Assembly (NCBI RefSeq): GCF_003048255.1
Contig: NZ_CP028487.1
Location: 1,736,001-1,800,000 of the forward strand
Length of the DNA: 64,000 nucleotides
Reading direction: 5' to 3'
Origin: Yersinia massiliensis
GTDB lineage: Bacteria; Pseudomonadota; Gammaproteobacteria; Enterobacterales; Enterobacteriaceae
Shown here in pieces: positions 53,210 through 63,471 of the stretch (position 1 is its first letter; the number at the start of each line of letters is the position of its first letter). The position numbers were made by a program, and so were the translations under genes. The notes beneath the pieces are model-generated. The model was not told the DNA's origin. It ran no database searches and worked only from the letters and a program-made list of their open reading frames with translations.

Positions 53210-54260
53210 GTCGATCGCGGTCTTTTGCCTCACCCCCGGTGCGGTACGTTTGGCGCGGCGGTTGCAAACCCATTTGCCGCTCACCTGTTTTACCAGTGAA
53301 AAACTGTTGGAGACAGGGTTTCAGCCCTTTAACGGCACTTTTGGCGAGACGATCCGCGAGGCATTTAAGCAGTATTCCGCCTTGGTCGTGGTGGGGGCGA
53401 TCGGCCTCACTGTGCGGGTGCTTGCGCCGTTGGTGAACGACAAAATGACCGATCCGGCCGTGGTGGTGATCGATGAACGTGGGCAGCATGTTATCAGTTT
53501 GCTCTCCGGCCATGTCGGCGGTGCCAACACCCTGACTCGTTATTTAGCGGGGATTCTAGGGGCAGATCCGGTGATTACCACTGCCACTGACGTCAATGAA
53601 ATGGCGGCACTAGACACCTTGGCAAACCAACTGGATGCCGAAATGCAAGATTTTCGCCATGCCGTCAAAGTGGTTAATCAGATGCTGGTCAGCAACCAAA
53701 AAGTAGGGTTGTGGTGGGACACACCGATGCTAGCGGAGCGTGAGCGTTGTGACACCCGAGGCTTTATCCCCGTTGATTCGCTGGACGATTTACCGCCGCT
53801 GGACGCTTTAGTCTGCATTTCACTGCGCGATAGTTTGCCTTTGTCTGACGATAAACAGCACGCGATGCCGGTCTACAAATTGGTGCCGCGCCGCGTGGTG
53901 GCGGGGATTGGCTGCCGCAAAGCCACATCACTGCAAACACTGGTCGAACTGCTGCAACAGCAAATGGCCGAAAATCACTTCGATATCATGGCACTACGGG
54001 CCATCGGTAGCGTCACTATCAAAAAAGACGAGCCCGCACTCCACCAATTGGCTCAGTGCTGGCGCGTGCCATTCGAATTGTTCAGCGTGGGCGAATTAAG
54101 CCGCCATGAACAACGTTTCCCTGCTTCTGAATTTGTCCGCCAAACGGTGGGTGTCGGTAGCGTTTCACAACCGGTCGCTTGGCTGATGAGCGACGGTAAA
54201 TTGGTTGGCAATACTCTGCGTCAGCAGGGCGTCACCATCACTCTGGGAGTATCGCATTAA
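53190..54260 (+). CDS. cbiG: Cobalt-precorrin-5A hydrolase CbiG
   Basis: Opens the delta-lactone of cobalt-precorrin-5A and releases acetaldehyde. ATG 53190 overlaps the cbiF end by 20 bases and gives 356 residues. Conserved parts: [27 protein letters not shown] (about 63-89), [30 protein letters not shown], and a C-terminal CbiG_C domain with [11 protein letters not shown] and [17 protein letters not shown] [15 protein letters not shown]. Confidence 0.94.
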   Translation: MNIVKPESIAVFCLTPGAVRLARRLQTHLPLTCFTSEKLLETGFQPFNGTFGETIREAFKQYSALVVVGAIGLTVRVLAPLVNDKMTDPAVVVIDERGQHVISLLSGHVGGANTLTRYLAGILGADPVITTATDVNEMAALDTLANQLDAEMQDFRHAVKVVNQMLVSNQKVGLWWDTPMLAERERCDTRGFIPVDSLDDLPPLDALVCISLRDSLPLSDDKQHAMPVYKLVPRRVVAGIGCRKATSLQTLVELLQQQMAENHFDIMALRAIGSVTIKKDEPALHQLAQCWRVPFELFSVGELSRHEQRFPASEFVRQTVGVGSVSQPVAWLMSDGKLVGNTLRQQGVTITLGVSH

Positions 54261-54985
54261 TGTTAACCGTGATTGGCATTGGGCCGGGCAGTGAATCGAT
54301 GATGACGCAGGATGCCATTGCGGCGATCCAAGCGGCGGACATTATCGTCGGTTATAAGACTTACACCCATTTGGTCAAGTCGATGACCATGGATAAGCAG
54401 GTGATCAAAACCGGCATGTGCAAAGAAATTGAGCGCTGTCAGGCCGCCATCGATTTGGCGTTGGCGGGCCACAACGTGGCGCTGATCAGCAGCGGCGATG
54501 CCGGTATTTATGGCATGGCGGGGTTGGTGCTGGAGTTGGTCACGCAACAAGAATTAGCGCTAGAAGTGCGCTTAGTGGCGGGGATTACCGCCAGCATTGC
54601 AGCTGCGTCCTTACTGGGTGCGCCGTTGATGCATGACTTCTGCCATATCAGCCTGAGTGATTTGATGACGCCGTGGGAAGTGATTGAAAAACGCATTGTT
54701 GCCGCTGCGCAGGCCGATTTTGTTATCTGCTTCTACAACCCCCGCAGCCGTGGCCGTGAAGGGCATTTAGCGCGTGCGTTTGAATTAATGCAGCCGTGGA
54801 AAAAAGCGACCACGCCGGTTGGCGTTGTGAAAGCGGCGGGGCGTAAAAAGCAGGAAAAATGGATCACCACCTTAGGTGAGATGGATTTTGAGCCGGTGGA
54901 CATGACCAGTTTGGTGATTGTGGGTAATCAAGCCACTTATTGCCGCAATGGGCTGATGATCACGCCTCGTGGTTATTCACTTTAA
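54260..54985 (+). CDS. cbiH: Cobalt-precorrin-3 C17-methyltransferase CbiH
   Basis: Tetrapyrrole methylase that methylates C17 and triggers ring contraction. 241 residues: VIGIGPGSESMMTQDA (3-18), VGYKTYTHLV, the SAM loop SSGDAGIYGMAGLV (about 76-89), and FYNPRSRGREGHL. The start overlaps the cbiG stop as TAATG. It is followed by 30 bases to cbiJ. Confidence 0.95.
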   Translation: MLTVIGIGPGSESMMTQDAIAAIQAADIIVGYKTYTHLVKSMTMDKQVIKTGMCKEIERCQAAIDLALAGHNVALISSGDAGIYGMAGLVLELVTQQELALEVRLVAGITASIAAASLLGAPLMHDFCHISLSDLMTPWEVIEKRIVAAAQADFVICFYNPRSRGREGHLARAFELMQPWKKATTPVGVVKAAGRKKQEKWITTLGEMDFEPVDMTSLVIVGNQATYCRNGLMITPRGYSL

Positions 54986-55015
54986 CAGGGCAGTCGCTTT
55001 AAAAGGACATTCAAT

Positions 55016-55819
55016 ATGACGAGCGACCATCCACCCGTCCATGTGTTCGGCGGCACCAGCGATGCGCGATTGATTTGCCAACAGCTCGATGCGGCTGGCG
55101 AGCGCTATAGCTTGTCGGTTGCGAGCGATGCCGGTCGGCAACTGGCCGGTGATATTGGCGGTGAAATTTTGGTTGGGCGGATGGATGCAGCGGCGATGGC
55201 GGATTTTCTGGTCGCGAGACAGGTGCGTTGGGTAATTGATGCCTCACACCCCTATGCCAGCCTGCTCACTGACAATGTGATCACCGCTTGCGAACAAGCT
55301 CAAGTGCCGATGACCCGCTATCAGCGACCGAGCGAAATTGACGCATTGCAGCATCCGCTATTGCACAAAGTCGATAGCCTGACGGCAGCCTGTGCGGTGG
55401 CACTCAGCTTAGGGCCACGCGTCCTGCTCACCACGGGCAGCAAACAATTGGCTGATTACCAGCGTGGGTTAACCGGAAAAACACTGTTGGTGCGCGTGTT
55501 ACCCACGGCTGACGTGCTGAATCAATGCGAGGCGCTGGGATTGGGGGTGGACAATATTATCGCGCTGCGTGGGCCATTTAGCGCTGAGTTCAATCATGCG
55601 CTGTATGTGTTTTGTCAGCCAGATGTGGTTATCACCAAAGAGTCGGGGGCGCAGGGCGGTTATCAGGAAAAAGTCGCGCCCTGTTTGGCGCTGAATATCC
55701 CCTGCATTGTGGTGCGCCGACCCGATGCCGTGGTGTTGGGGCCGAACGGGCAGCAAGTCACGTCATTAGCCGAATTTAGTCAACACCTGACGCACTGGCA
55801 GCAACAACGAGGACAATAA
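55016..55819 (+). CDS. cbiJ: Cobalt-precorrin-6A reductase CbiJ
   Basis: NAD(P)H-dependent reductase of the macrocycle, 267 residues. Motifs: VHVFGGTSDARLICQQL (about 8-24), VIDASHPYASLLTDNV, TGSKQLADYQ, and ITKESGAQGGYQEKV near 203. An AAAAGGAC site precedes the ATG. It is one base before cbiK. Confidence 0.94.
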   Translation: MTSDHPPVHVFGGTSDARLICQQLDAAGERYSLSVASDAGRQLAGDIGGEILVGRMDAAAMADFLVARQVRWVIDASHPYASLLTDNVITACEQAQVPMTRYQRPSEIDALQHPLLHKVDSLTAACAVALSLGPRVLLTTGSKQLADYQRGLTGKTLLVRVLPTADVLNQCEALGLGVDNIIALRGPFSAEFNHALYVFCQPDVVITKESGAQGGYQEKVAPCLALNIPCIVVRRPDAVVLGPNGQQVTSLAEFSQHLTHWQQQRGQ

Positions 55820-55820
55820 A

Positions 55821-56615
55821 ATGAAAAAAGCACTGTTGGTGATCAGTTTTGGCACCAGTTATGAACAGACCCGCCAGAAGAATATTGATGCCTGTGAGCA
55901 GCAATTGGCCGCTGCCTACAGCGATCGTGATGTGTTCCGCGCCTTCACCTCGGAAATGATTATCCGCAAGCTGCGCAAACGCGATGGGTTGCTGATCAAT
56001 AACCCCGCCGAAGCCCTTAAACAGTTGGCTGAATTGGGGTATCAGGATGTTGCCATTCAATCGCTGCATGTCATTAACGGTGATGAATACGAAAAAGTCG
56101 CCAATGAAGTGCGCGCGTTTGGTGAGCATTTCCACCATTTAGTCCTTGGCACACCGCTCCTGAGCAGTTTTGCGGATTACCAGCAATTGCTGGTCGCGCT
56201 GCAAGCACAAATGCCGCCCCTCGCCGCCGATGAACGAGTGGTGTTTATGGGCCATGGGGCGAGCCATTATGCCTTCTCGGCCTATGCCTGTTTGGATCAC
56301 TTAATGGCCTCGCTGAATTTCCCTGCTTTGGTGGGCGCGGTCGAAAGCTACCCAGAAATCGGCCATATCATCACTCGCTTGCAACAGCAGGGGGTGCGCA
56401 AAGTGCATTTGATGCCGTTGATGCTGGTGGCTGGGGATCATGCCATCAATGATATGGCTTCTGACGAGCCAGACTCATGGCGTTCACAGTTGGAAGCCGC
56501 AGGTATCAGCGCCCAATCATGGCTGCAAGGGTTAGGAGAAAACCCCTTGATTCGCCAAATGTTTGTGGAACATCTGGATCACGCCTTACAGCAAAAACAA
56601 CAGGAGGCAGCGTAA
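55821..56615 (+). CDS. cbiK: Sirohydrochlorin cobaltochelatase CbiK
   Basis: Inserts cobalt into sirohydrochlorin, committing it to the anaerobic pathway. 264 residues. The metal residues of Salmonella CbiK are found at the same positions: His145 (FMGHGASHY), Glu175 (GAVESYPE) and His207 (VAGDHAIND). There is no signal peptide, so it is the cytoplasmic form. Its stop overlaps the cbiL ATG. Confidence 0.96.
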   Translation: MKKALLVISFGTSYEQTRQKNIDACEQQLAAAYSDRDVFRAFTSEMIIRKLRKRDGLLINNPAEALKQLAELGYQDVAIQSLHVINGDEYEKVANEVRAFGEHFHHLVLGTPLLSSFADYQQLLVALQAQMPPLAADERVVFMGHGASHYAFSAYACLDHLMASLNFPALVGAVESYPEIGHIITRLQQQGVRKVHLMPLMLVAGDHAINDMASDEPDSWRSQLEAAGISAQSWLQGLGENPLIRQMFVEHLDHALQQKQQEAA

Positions 56616-57328
56616 TGAGCGGCAGACTTTATGCCTTGGGCGTTGGCCCCGGAGCCAGTGATTTGATTACGGTACGTGCCGCACGGTTGATCGCCAAATT
56701 GGATGTGCTGTATGCCCCCGCAGGGCGCAAAGGCGGTGATAGCCTCGCGCTCTCTATCGTGCGCGAATATTTATCGCCCACCACGGAAATCCGCACTTGC
56801 CACTTCCCCATGAGTGCCGATGACAGCGAAAAACAAGCGGTCTGGGATGACGTGGCACAGCAGCTACAAGCTGAAGTCGCCAAAGGGCATCAAGTGGGCT
56901 TTATCACCCTTGGCGATGCGATGCTATTCAGCACGTGGGTGTTTTTGCTCGAACGTATTGGCCGCCCAGATTGGCTGGAGATCGTACCGGGCGTGACCTC
57001 TTTTGCCGCCATTGCTTCTCGCGCGGCATTGCCGTTAGCCATGGAGCAACAGTCGCTGGCGATTATGTCCTGCACCGCACCCGAGGCAGAGCTAGAGCGG
57101 GCGCTACGGGATCATGATTGCGTGGTGCTGATGAAAGTCTATGGCCGCTTCGCCCGTATTCAGACGCTGCTGGCCCGTTTAGAGCTGTTCCCCCATGCGC
57201 TATTGATGTCGGAAGCCTCATTGCCGGGGGAGGTGTGCTGGCGACAGTTGGACAGCATCGCCGCTGATCAGTCTTTGCCCTATTTTTCGACCATTTTAGT
57301 GAATAAGCAGCAACGCGTTAATGAATAA
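56615..57328 (+). CDS. cbiL: Cobalt-precorrin-2 C20-methyltransferase CbiL
   Basis: Tetrapyrrole methylase that adds the C20 methyl group. ATG 56615 (TAATG with cbiK, AGGAGG site upstream) gives 237 residues; the frame runs further upstream but inside cbiK. Motifs: LYALGVGPGASDLITVRA (about 5-22), ITLGDAMLFSTW, and VPGVTSFAAIASRAALPL. It ends the first block; a 110-base gap follows. Confidence 0.95.
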   Translation: MSGRLYALGVGPGASDLITVRAARLIAKLDVLYAPAGRKGGDSLALSIVREYLSPTTEIRTCHFPMSADDSEKQAVWDDVAQQLQAEVAKGHQVGFITLGDAMLFSTWVFLLERIGRPDWLEIVPGVTSFAAIASRAALPLAMEQQSLAIMSCTAPEAELERALRDHDCVVLMKVYGRFARIQTLLARLELFPHALLMSEASLPGEVCWRQLDSIAADQSLPYFSTILVNKQQRVNE

Positions 57329-57438
57329 CCGGCGAGTGAAATTGACCGCTAATTAACTTAAAAATACTTCCCCCATCTTCTTGCCATGCCGCAGGGTTAG
57401 CCGCGGTGTCTAGGTGATGCGGGGATGAGGAGTCATTC

Positions 57439-58170
57439 GTGGAAAAACAGCTTAAGAAACTCTCGTTCACAGGACTTGCCATGGCAATCCTGCTGACCAT
57501 TGCCCCCAATGATGTTTTTGCGATGCATATCATGGAAGGCTTTTTACCGCCGATGTGGGCGTTGGCGTGGTGGGTGTTGTTCCTACCCTGCCTGTTTATG
57601 GGCTTGGTACGCTTAAAGCAGATTGTCTCAGAAGACAGCAACCAAAAAGTGTTACTGGCGCTTTGCGGTGCCTTCATTTTCGTGCTGTCAGCCCTGAAAA
57701 TTCCGTCCGTGACTGGCAGTTGCTCGCACCCCACCGGTGTTGGGCTGGCGGTCATTCTGTTCGGGCCAGTGGTGGTGGCAGTCTTAGGGGCGATTGTCTT
57801 GCTGTTCCAAGCACTGTTATTAGCCCATGGCGGGTTGACAACACTCGGCGCGAACGGCATGTCAATGGCGGTCATCGGGCCGGTGGTGGGTTATCTGGTT
57901 TGGAAGTTGGCCTGTAAAGCGGGGCTGCGCCGTGATGTCGGGGTGTTCCTGTGCGCGATGCTCGCGGACTTAACCACTTACTTTGTCACCTCGGTCCAAC
58001 TGGGGCTCGCCTTCCCCGATCCGCAATTTGGTGTCAGTGGTTCGATTATCAAATTTATGGGCGTGTTCTGCCTGACTCAAATCCCGATCGCCATTGCTGA
58101 AGGTTTGCTGACAGTAATGATTTATGACCAATTAACCAAACGCAAGCTTATCCAAGCGGAGGCACATTAA
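57439..58170 (+). CDS. cbiM: Cobalt ECF transporter substrate-binding protein CbiM
   Basis: Membrane S-component of the CbiMNQO cobalt importer. 243 residues from GTG 57439 after a GAGGAG site. A signal-like segment (about 1-28, ending DVFA) precedes [10 protein letters not shown], whose exposed N-terminal Met-His is needed for metal binding in this family. Six to seven hydrophobic segments follow, with [18 protein letters not shown] and [16 protein letters not shown]. The 110-base gap before it is the longest inside the operon and shows no clear promoter or hairpin. Confidence 0.95.
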   Translation: MEKQLKKLSFTGLAMAILLTIAPNDVFAMHIMEGFLPPMWALAWWVLFLPCLFMGLVRLKQIVSEDSNQKVLLALCGAFIFVLSALKIPSVTGSCSHPTGVGLAVILFGPVVVAVLGAIVLLFQALLLAHGGLTTLGANGMSMAVIGPVVGYLVWKLACKAGLRRDVGVFLCAMLADLTTYFVTSVQLGLAFPDPQFGVSGSIIKFMGVFCLTQIPIAIAEGLLTVMIYDQLTKRKLIQAEAH

Positions 58171-58171
58171 C

Positions 58172-58453
58172 ATGAAAAAGACTCTTATCTTGCTGGCGAT
58201 GGTGATCGCACTGGTGATATTGCCGTTCTTTATCAATCATGGCGGCGAGTATGGCGGTTCGGATGGTGAGGCTGAAACCTTGATTCAAACCACGGCACCG
58301 CACTATACGCCGTGGTTCCAGCCGCTGTATGAACCGGCCAGTGGTGAAATTGAGAGTTTACTGTTCACCTTGCAGGGGTCTATTGGTGCAGCGGTGATTT
58401 TCTATATCTTGGGCTACTACCGGGGGAAACGCGGTGAGCATGCTGGGGATTGA
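58172..58453 (+). CDS. cbiN: Cobalt transport protein CbiN
   Basis: 93-residue accessory component with two hydrophobic segments (about 4-19 and 66-84). They flank a periplasmic loop (FINHGGEYGGSDGEAE, then YTPWFQPLYEPASGEIES) typical of CbiN. It stabilises and loads CbiM. It lies one base after cbiM and overlaps cbiQ by 14 bases. Confidence 0.95.
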   Translation: MKKTLILLAMVIALVILPFFINHGGEYGGSDGEAETLIQTTAPHYTPWFQPLYEPASGEIESLLFTLQGSIGAAVIFYILGYYRGKRGEHAGD

Positions 58454-59117
58454 TAAACTCAGTTACCAAAGCCGCTGGCGGCAGGTTGATCCCATGGGAA
58501 AGCTGGTGTTGTATGGGGTTTTCCTGCTGTTAGCGATGTTGAGCCCGCCCATGTACCAAGCACTGCTGTTGGTGTTTATCGCGGGGCTGACCTGCTATTT
58601 GCTGCGGGTCGGTCTGCGCCGTTACCTGCGCTGGCTCGCCATACCGCTCTCTTTCTTGTTGGTCGGGTTGGTGACGATTGTATTGTCACTTTCCCGTCAG
58701 CCAGACAGTTTGTGGTGGGGCGTACAAATGGGTCATTGGTGGTTGGGTATCGATAAAGTCGGCTTAACCACAGCGAATCAAACGCTGTGGCGCAGTTTGG
58801 CGGCGCTGGCGGCGACATTCTGGTTTGTGCTCAATACGCCCTTCCCGCAGTTGATTCAACTGTTGAAGCGTTGCCATGCGCCCCGTTTGCTGACAGAACA
58901 AATTCTGCTGACTTGGCGTTTTATCTTTATTTTGATCGAAGAGGCGGCGGCTATCCATCAGGCGCAGTCACTGCGGTTTGGTTATATCTCACTGCCAACC
59001 GGTTATCGTTCGCTGGCCATGCTAGTGGGGATGTTGTTTACCCGCGTAATGATCCGCTATCAACAGATGGTCATTTCGCTGGATATGAAACTTTATCAGG
59101 GTGATTTTCACCTGTAA
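58440..59117 (+). CDS. cbiQ: Cobalt ECF transporter transmembrane protein CbiQ
   Basis: T-component that couples CbiM to the CbiO ATPase. ATG 58440 gives 225 residues (MLGIDKLSYQSRWRQVDP); a GTG two codons earlier is possible. About five hydrophobic segments, with the coupling helix region RCHAPRLLTEQILLTWRFIFILIEEA and the QAQSLRFGY motif near 180. Confidence 0.93.
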   Translation: MLGIDKLSYQSRWRQVDPMGKLVLYGVFLLLAMLSPPMYQALLLVFIAGLTCYLLRVGLRRYLRWLAIPLSFLLVGLVTIVLSLSRQPDSLWWGVQMGHWWLGIDKVGLTTANQTLWRSLAALAATFWFVLNTPFPQLIQLLKRCHAPRLLTEQILLTWRFIFILIEEAAAIHQAQSLRFGYISLPTGYRSLAMLVGMLFTRVMIRYQQMVISLDMKLYQGDFHL

Positions 59118-59128
59118 GGCAGGATTTG

Positions 59129-59944
59129 ATGTTAGCCACCCAGCAGTTAGGTTTCAGCTATCAAGATGAACCGGTATTGCACGATCTGACCTTGGATTTT
59201 AGTCAGCACGCGGTCACCGGCGTCTTGGGGGCCAATGGTTGCGGCAAATCCACGCTGTTTATGAATCTGACCGGCATTTTACAACCACAGCAAGGGGCGG
59301 TGTTATGGCAAGGCGAACCGCTCAGTTATCAGAAAGCCAGCCTACGGGCGTTGCGCCAACGCGTGACGACCGTGTTCCAAGATCCGGAACAACAGATCTT
59401 TTACACCGATATCGACAGCGATATCGCCTTTAGTTTGCGCAATCTTGGCATGCCAGAGGCGGTTATTGCTGAGCGGGTAGAACGGGCGTTAACCTTGGTG
59501 GATGCGCAGAGTTTTCGCCATAAATCTATCCAACATCTGAGTCATGGCCAGAAAAAGCGGGTGGCGATTGCCGGTGCATTGGTGATGGAAGCGGAATACC
59601 TGCTGTTGGATGAACCCACCGCTGGACTCGATCCGGCGGGCCGCCAGCATATGATTACGATCATTGAACGCATTGTGGCAGAGGGAAAACGGGTTATTCT
59701 ATCCAGCCACGATATCGATCTGATTTATCAGGTTTGTGATTATCTTTATGTTCTCTCTCAGGGTCACCTGATGATTGCGGGTGACACCACTGACGTTTTC
59801 ATGCAACAAGATAAACTGCGTGCCGCTGGGCTGGTTCAGCCTTGGTTGGTCAAAATGCACACTGAATTGGGGTTGCCTTTGTGCAAAACCGAAGAACAAC
59901 TTTTCGCGTTGATGCGTCAGCGTGAAGCGGAGGAAGCGCGATGA
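59129..59944 (+). CDS. cbiO: Cobalt ECF transporter ATPase CbiO
   Basis: 271-residue ABC ATPase. Walker A is [10 protein letters not shown] (about 35-44), the Q-loop [21 protein letters not shown] (about 86-106), signature [15 protein letters not shown], Walker [14 protein letters not shown], and H-loop SSHDID. The HGQ form of the signature is common in the family. ATG 59129 is preferred over the TTG directly before it. It overlaps cbiP by 4 bases. Confidence 0.95.
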   Translation: MLATQQLGFSYQDEPVLHDLTLDFSQHAVTGVLGANGCGKSTLFMNLTGILQPQQGAVLWQGEPLSYQKASLRALRQRVTTVFQDPEQQIFYTDIDSDIAFSLRNLGMPEAVIAERVERALTLVDAQSFRHKSIQHLSHGQKKRVAIAGALVMEAEYLLLDEPTAGLDPAGRQHMITIIERIVAEGKRVILSSHDIDLIYQVCDYLYVLSQGHLMIAGDTTDVFMQQDKLRAAGLVQPWLVKMHTELGLPLCKTEEQLFALMRQREAEEAR

Positions 59945-61518
59945 GCGAATCGCCATCTGGTCTATCCATTATGGTGCAAGGCACGGCATCTGATGTCGGC
60001 AAAAGCGTATTAGTGGCGGGGTTATGTCGTATTTTTAGGCAGGATGGCTATCGCAGCGCACCCTTTAAATCGCAAAACATGGCGCTGAATTCAGGCATTA
60101 CGCTGCAAGGTGATGAGATGGGCCGCGCGCAGATTTTTCAGGCCGAAGCGGCGGGTATAGCCCCTGATGTCCGCATGAATCCGGTGTTGCTCAAACCGAC
60201 CAGTGACCGCAAGGCGCAAGTGGTACTGATGGGGAAAGTCGCCTGCAATATGGATGCGGTTGAATACCATCAATACAAACCGCAATTGCAGCAGCAAATC
60301 AGCGAGGTTTACCACAGCTTAGCCCGCGAGTATGACGTGATGGTGCTAGAAGGGGCGGGCAGCCCCGCGGAAATCAACCTGCGCGATCGCGATATCGTCA
60401 ATATGGGCATGGCCGCGATGGCAGATGCGCCCGTCTTGCTCGTGGCAGATATCGATCGCGGCGGCGTATTTGCGTCTATTTATGGCACGCTGGCGTTGTT
60501 GCATCCCCATGAAAAAGCGCGAGTCAAAGGGGTGATCATCAATAAGTTCCGTGGTGATATTGCGCTGCTCAAGCCCGGATTAGAACAGATTGAAGCCCTG
60601 ACTGATGTCCCCGTGTTGGGCGTGATGCCGTGGTTAGACATTGATTTGGAAGATGAAGACGGTGTGGCGCTGCAAAATGGTAAATATAACGATGCCACAG
60701 AAAAGGCGCTGGATATCGCGGTGATTCGGCTGCCGCACATTGCCAATTTTACCGATTTTAATGCGTTGGCAGTCCAGCCAGATGTGCGCTTACGCTATGT
60801 TTCACAGGTCACCGCTTTGGGTCAGCCGGACTTGATTATCTTGCCCGGCAGCAAGAATACCCTCGGTGATTTGCAATGGCTGCATGAAAGCGGACTGGCG
60901 GCGGCTTTACTGGCGCAGCACCAAGCTAAATCGATATCTCAACATTCGCAGCCGGTGCCGGTGATCGGCATTTGCGGCGGTTATCAGATGCTGGGTAGAC
61001 GCATTATTGATGGCGTGGAGTCGGGCCTCGAACAGATGGAGGGGCTGGGTTTGCTGGATGTGGAAACCCAGTTTGCGCAGGATAAAGTCACCACTCGGGT
61101 CAGCGGGCATTGCCGAGTGGCGCGATCAGGGATGCTGGCAAATTGTGATTCGCTGCCGCTAGAGGGCTATGAGATCCACATGGGTGTTTCCCAATTGGGG
61201 AGCGATGCCACGCCGTTTGCTTGCCTGACCTTGCGCAATGGGCAAGCGGAGCAGTGGGTGGATGGTGCAGTGAATAAAGACGGCAACGTATTAGGCAGCT
61301 ATATTCATGGCCTGTTTGACAGCCACGATTTTACCCGCGCGTTGCTCGACAATTTACGTCAACGCAAAGGGCTGGCGGCGTTCGATGGCGTGACTGTCGA
61401 CTACGCACAACATAAGCAGCAACAGTTTGATCTTCTGGCGGCACAAATGCGTCAGCACATTGATATAGAACGTATTTACCAGCTCATGAAAACGCATTTA
61501 CAGGAGAGCGCGCAGTGA
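59941..61518 (+). CDS. cbiP: Adenosylcobyric acid synthase CbiP
   Basis: Amidates the b, d, e and g side chains of adenosylcobyrinate diamide. 525 residues: ATPase half with [21 protein letters not shown] (about 11-31), [13 protein letters not shown] and [12 protein letters not shown]; amidotransferase half with the Cys nucleophile in [14 protein letters not shown] (about 343) and the GSYIHGLFD histidine (about 458). It overlaps both neighbours by 4 bases. Confidence 0.96.
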   Translation: MSESPSGLSIMVQGTASDVGKSVLVAGLCRIFRQDGYRSAPFKSQNMALNSGITLQGDEMGRAQIFQAEAAGIAPDVRMNPVLLKPTSDRKAQVVLMGKVACNMDAVEYHQYKPQLQQQISEVYHSLAREYDVMVLEGAGSPAEINLRDRDIVNMGMAAMADAPVLLVADIDRGGVFASIYGTLALLHPHEKARVKGVIINKFRGDIALLKPGLEQIEALTDVPVLGVMPWLDIDLEDEDGVALQNGKYNDATEKALDIAVIRLPHIANFTDFNALAVQPDVRLRYVSQVTALGQPDLIILPGSKNTLGDLQWLHESGLAAALLAQHQAKSISQHSQPVPVIGICGGYQMLGRRIIDGVESGLEQMEGLGLLDVETQFAQDKVTTRVSGHCRVARSGMLANCDSLPLEGYEIHMGVSQLGSDATPFACLTLRNGQAEQWVDGAVNKDGNVLGSYIHGLFDSHDFTRALLDNLRQRKGLAAFDGVTVDYAQHKQQQFDLLAAQMRQHIDIERIYQLMKTHLQESAQ

Positions 61519-62060
61519 TTTTGATTACCGGTGGGGCGCGTAGCGGGAAAAGTTCGCTGGCTGAACGCTTGGCGGCGCAGACCTGCGATCGCGTGTTTTA
61601 CATCGCAACCTCGGTGGTGACCGATGGGGAAATGGCTGAACGAGTGGCGCTACACCGCGCGGCCCGCCCGCCACACTGGCGCACCTGGGAAGGGTATCGG
61701 GATCTCGGTGCGGTGGTGGAGCAACAGGTTGCCCCCGGTGAAGCCGTGATGCTCGAATGCATTACCACACTGATCACCAACCTGCTATTTGAACAGGCTG
61801 GTGATACGCCACCTGAGCAGATGGACTTCACGCAGCTTGAAATCGGTATTCAGCAACAAATAACCGATCTGCTGGCCGCCTGCGCCCGCAGTCCAGCGCC
61901 TATTTTCCTTGTCACTAATGAGTTGGGAATGGGGATCGTGCCGGAAAATCGGTTAGCTCGGCATTTTCGCGATATCGCCGGCCGCGTTAATCAACGATTG
62001 GCGGCAGCCGCAGATGAGGTGTTTTTAGTGGTTTCGGGTATTGAGGTAAAGATTAAATGA
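61515..62060 (+). CDS. cobU: Adenosylcobinamide kinase / guanylyltransferase CobU
   Basis: Phosphorylates adenosylcobinamide and transfers GMP to it. 181 residues from GTG 61515. P-loop [17 protein letters not shown] (3-19), the family VFYIATSV strand, [18 protein letters not shown] with the guanylylated His (about 45), [13 protein letters not shown], and [20 protein letters not shown] are all present. First gene of the nucleotide-loop block, overlapping cobS by 4 bases. Confidence 0.96.
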   Translation: MILITGGARSGKSSLAERLAAQTCDRVFYIATSVVTDGEMAERVALHRAARPPHWRTWEGYRDLGAVVEQQVAPGEAVMLECITTLITNLLFEQAGDTPPEQMDFTQLEIGIQQQITDLLAACARSPAPIFLVTNELGMGIVPENRLARHFRDIAGRVNQRLAAAADEVFLVVSGIEVKIK

Positions 62061-62803
62061 GCCTGCGGTTATTTCTCGCCACCTTACAGTTTATGACTCG
62101 CATTCCTGTGCCTGAGCGCTGGACACAAGGGCTGGCGATGGATCAATACGAGCGCGGTATTGTCGGCTTCCCTTTGATTGGCCTGATTGTGGGGCTGATC
62201 GGCGGCGTGGTCTTTACGCTGTTGGCCCCTTGGTGCGGTGTACCGCTGGCGGCGCTGGGCTATGTGTTGGCGCTGGCGTTGGTGACCGGTGCTTTTCATC
62301 TCGATGGGCTGGCCGATACCTGTGATGGGGTGTTTTCCGCGCGTAAGCGTGAACAGATGCTAGAGATCATGCGCGATAGCCGCCTCGGCACCAACGGCGG
62401 GTTGGCGCTGATCTTTATTGTGGTGGCAAAACTGCTGGTGGTAAGTGAACTGGCGCTACGTGATATGCCGATGCTCGCCACACTCACGGCGGCCTCGGTC
62501 GCGGGCCGCACGATCATTGTGTTGCTGATGTATCGCCAGCGTTATGCCCGAGAAGGCAATGGGCTGGGCAATATCTATATCGGTAAAGTCACGGGTAAAC
62601 AAACCGCCGTCACCTTGGCGGGTGGCGCGATATTGACGCTGTTACTCGGTAAGGGGGCAGCCGTGCTGGCCTTGGTGATCACCATGGCGGTGGTCTGGCT
62701 ATTGGCGACTTATCTGCGCCGCCGTTTAGGGGGCCAAACCGGTGACACACTGGGTGCGGCGGCTGAAGTAGGTGAACTGGTGTTTTTGCTGGCGCTGCTG
62801 TGA
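62057..62803 (+). CDS. cobS: Adenosylcobinamide-GDP ribazoletransferase (cobalamin synthase) CobS
   Basis: Integral membrane enzyme that joins adenosylcobinamide-GDP with alpha-ribazole, 248 residues. [12 protein letters not shown] near 11, the metal-binding [37 protein letters not shown] stretch (read as motifs [11 protein letters not shown] and RDSRLGTNG), and about six hydrophobic segments. The Asp-rich motif is intact. Confidence 0.96.
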   Translation: MSLRLFLATLQFMTRIPVPERWTQGLAMDQYERGIVGFPLIGLIVGLIGGVVFTLLAPWCGVPLAALGYVLALALVTGAFHLDGLADTCDGVFSARKREQMLEIMRDSRLGTNGGLALIFIVVAKLLVVSELALRDMPMLATLTAASVAGRTIIVLLMYRQRYAREGNGLGNIYIGKVTGKQTAVTLAGGAILTLLLGKGAAVLALVITMAVVWLLATYLRRRLGGQTGDTLGAAAEVGELVFLLALL

Positions 62804-62843
62804 TAGCGCATCGCGCTGAATCCTCTCAATCTTGGGCTAACTT

Positions 62844-63467
62844 ATGCGACTTTTTCTGGTACGTCATGGGCAGACCGACGCCAATTTACGGGGCGTCTTT
62901 TGTGGCCTGACCGATTTGCCACTGACCTCGCTGGGCGTACAGCAGGCCGGTCAGGTCGCGCAATGGTTAGCGGATGTCGATTTCTCTCATGCTGTGAGCA
63001 GCCAATTGCTGCGTGCGCGCCATACCGCCGATATCGTATTGGCGGGGCAGAGTGGCCTGAGTGCCGGTATCGACGCACAACTGAACGAAATGAATTTTGG
63101 TGAGTGGGAAATGCGCCATCATCAGGATTTGCAACGGGAAGACCCCGATGCTTGGGCCGCTTGGGTTGCCGACTGGCAGCAGGCTAGCCCTACCGGTGGC
63201 GAGTCTTTTCCGCAGTTTTCTGCCCGCGTTGAAGGGGCGGTTGAGCAGCTCAAATCTTTGAAGAATAATGATAATAATCACCTCTTGGTCGCTCATCAGG
63301 GTGTATTAAGCCTGATGTTGGCTCGCTTGCTGGAGATGCCTGCAGCGGCCATGTGGCACTTTCATTTTGAACAGGGTGCATACAGTGTGTTGACGATCCA
63401 CGATGGGTTTGCCACGCTGCGTGCGTTTAACAGTCAGGCTGTTTGGCAGCCTGCGACACGAGATTAA
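62844..63467 (+). CDS. cobC: Alpha-ribazole phosphatase CobC
   Basis: Histidine phosphatase of 207 residues that removes the 5'-phosphate from alpha-ribazole phosphate or adenosylcobalamin phosphate. The RHG motif VRHGQTDAN is at 6-14 (catalytic His8), [11 protein letters not shown] and [11 protein letters not shown] follow, and the second His is in [10 protein letters not shown] (about 152). Here it is in the operon between cobS and cobT, 40 bases after cobS. In Salmonella cobC is encoded elsewhere. Confidence 0.94.
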   Translation: MRLFLVRHGQTDANLRGVFCGLTDLPLTSLGVQQAGQVAQWLADVDFSHAVSSQLLRARHTADIVLAGQSGLSAGIDAQLNEMNFGEWEMRHHQDLQREDPDAWAAWVADWQQASPTGGESFPQFSARVEGAVEQLKSLKNNDNNHLLVAHQGVLSLMLARLLEMPAAAMWHFHFEQGAYSVLTIHDGFATLRAFNSQAVWQPATRD

Positions 63468-63471
63468 CCAC

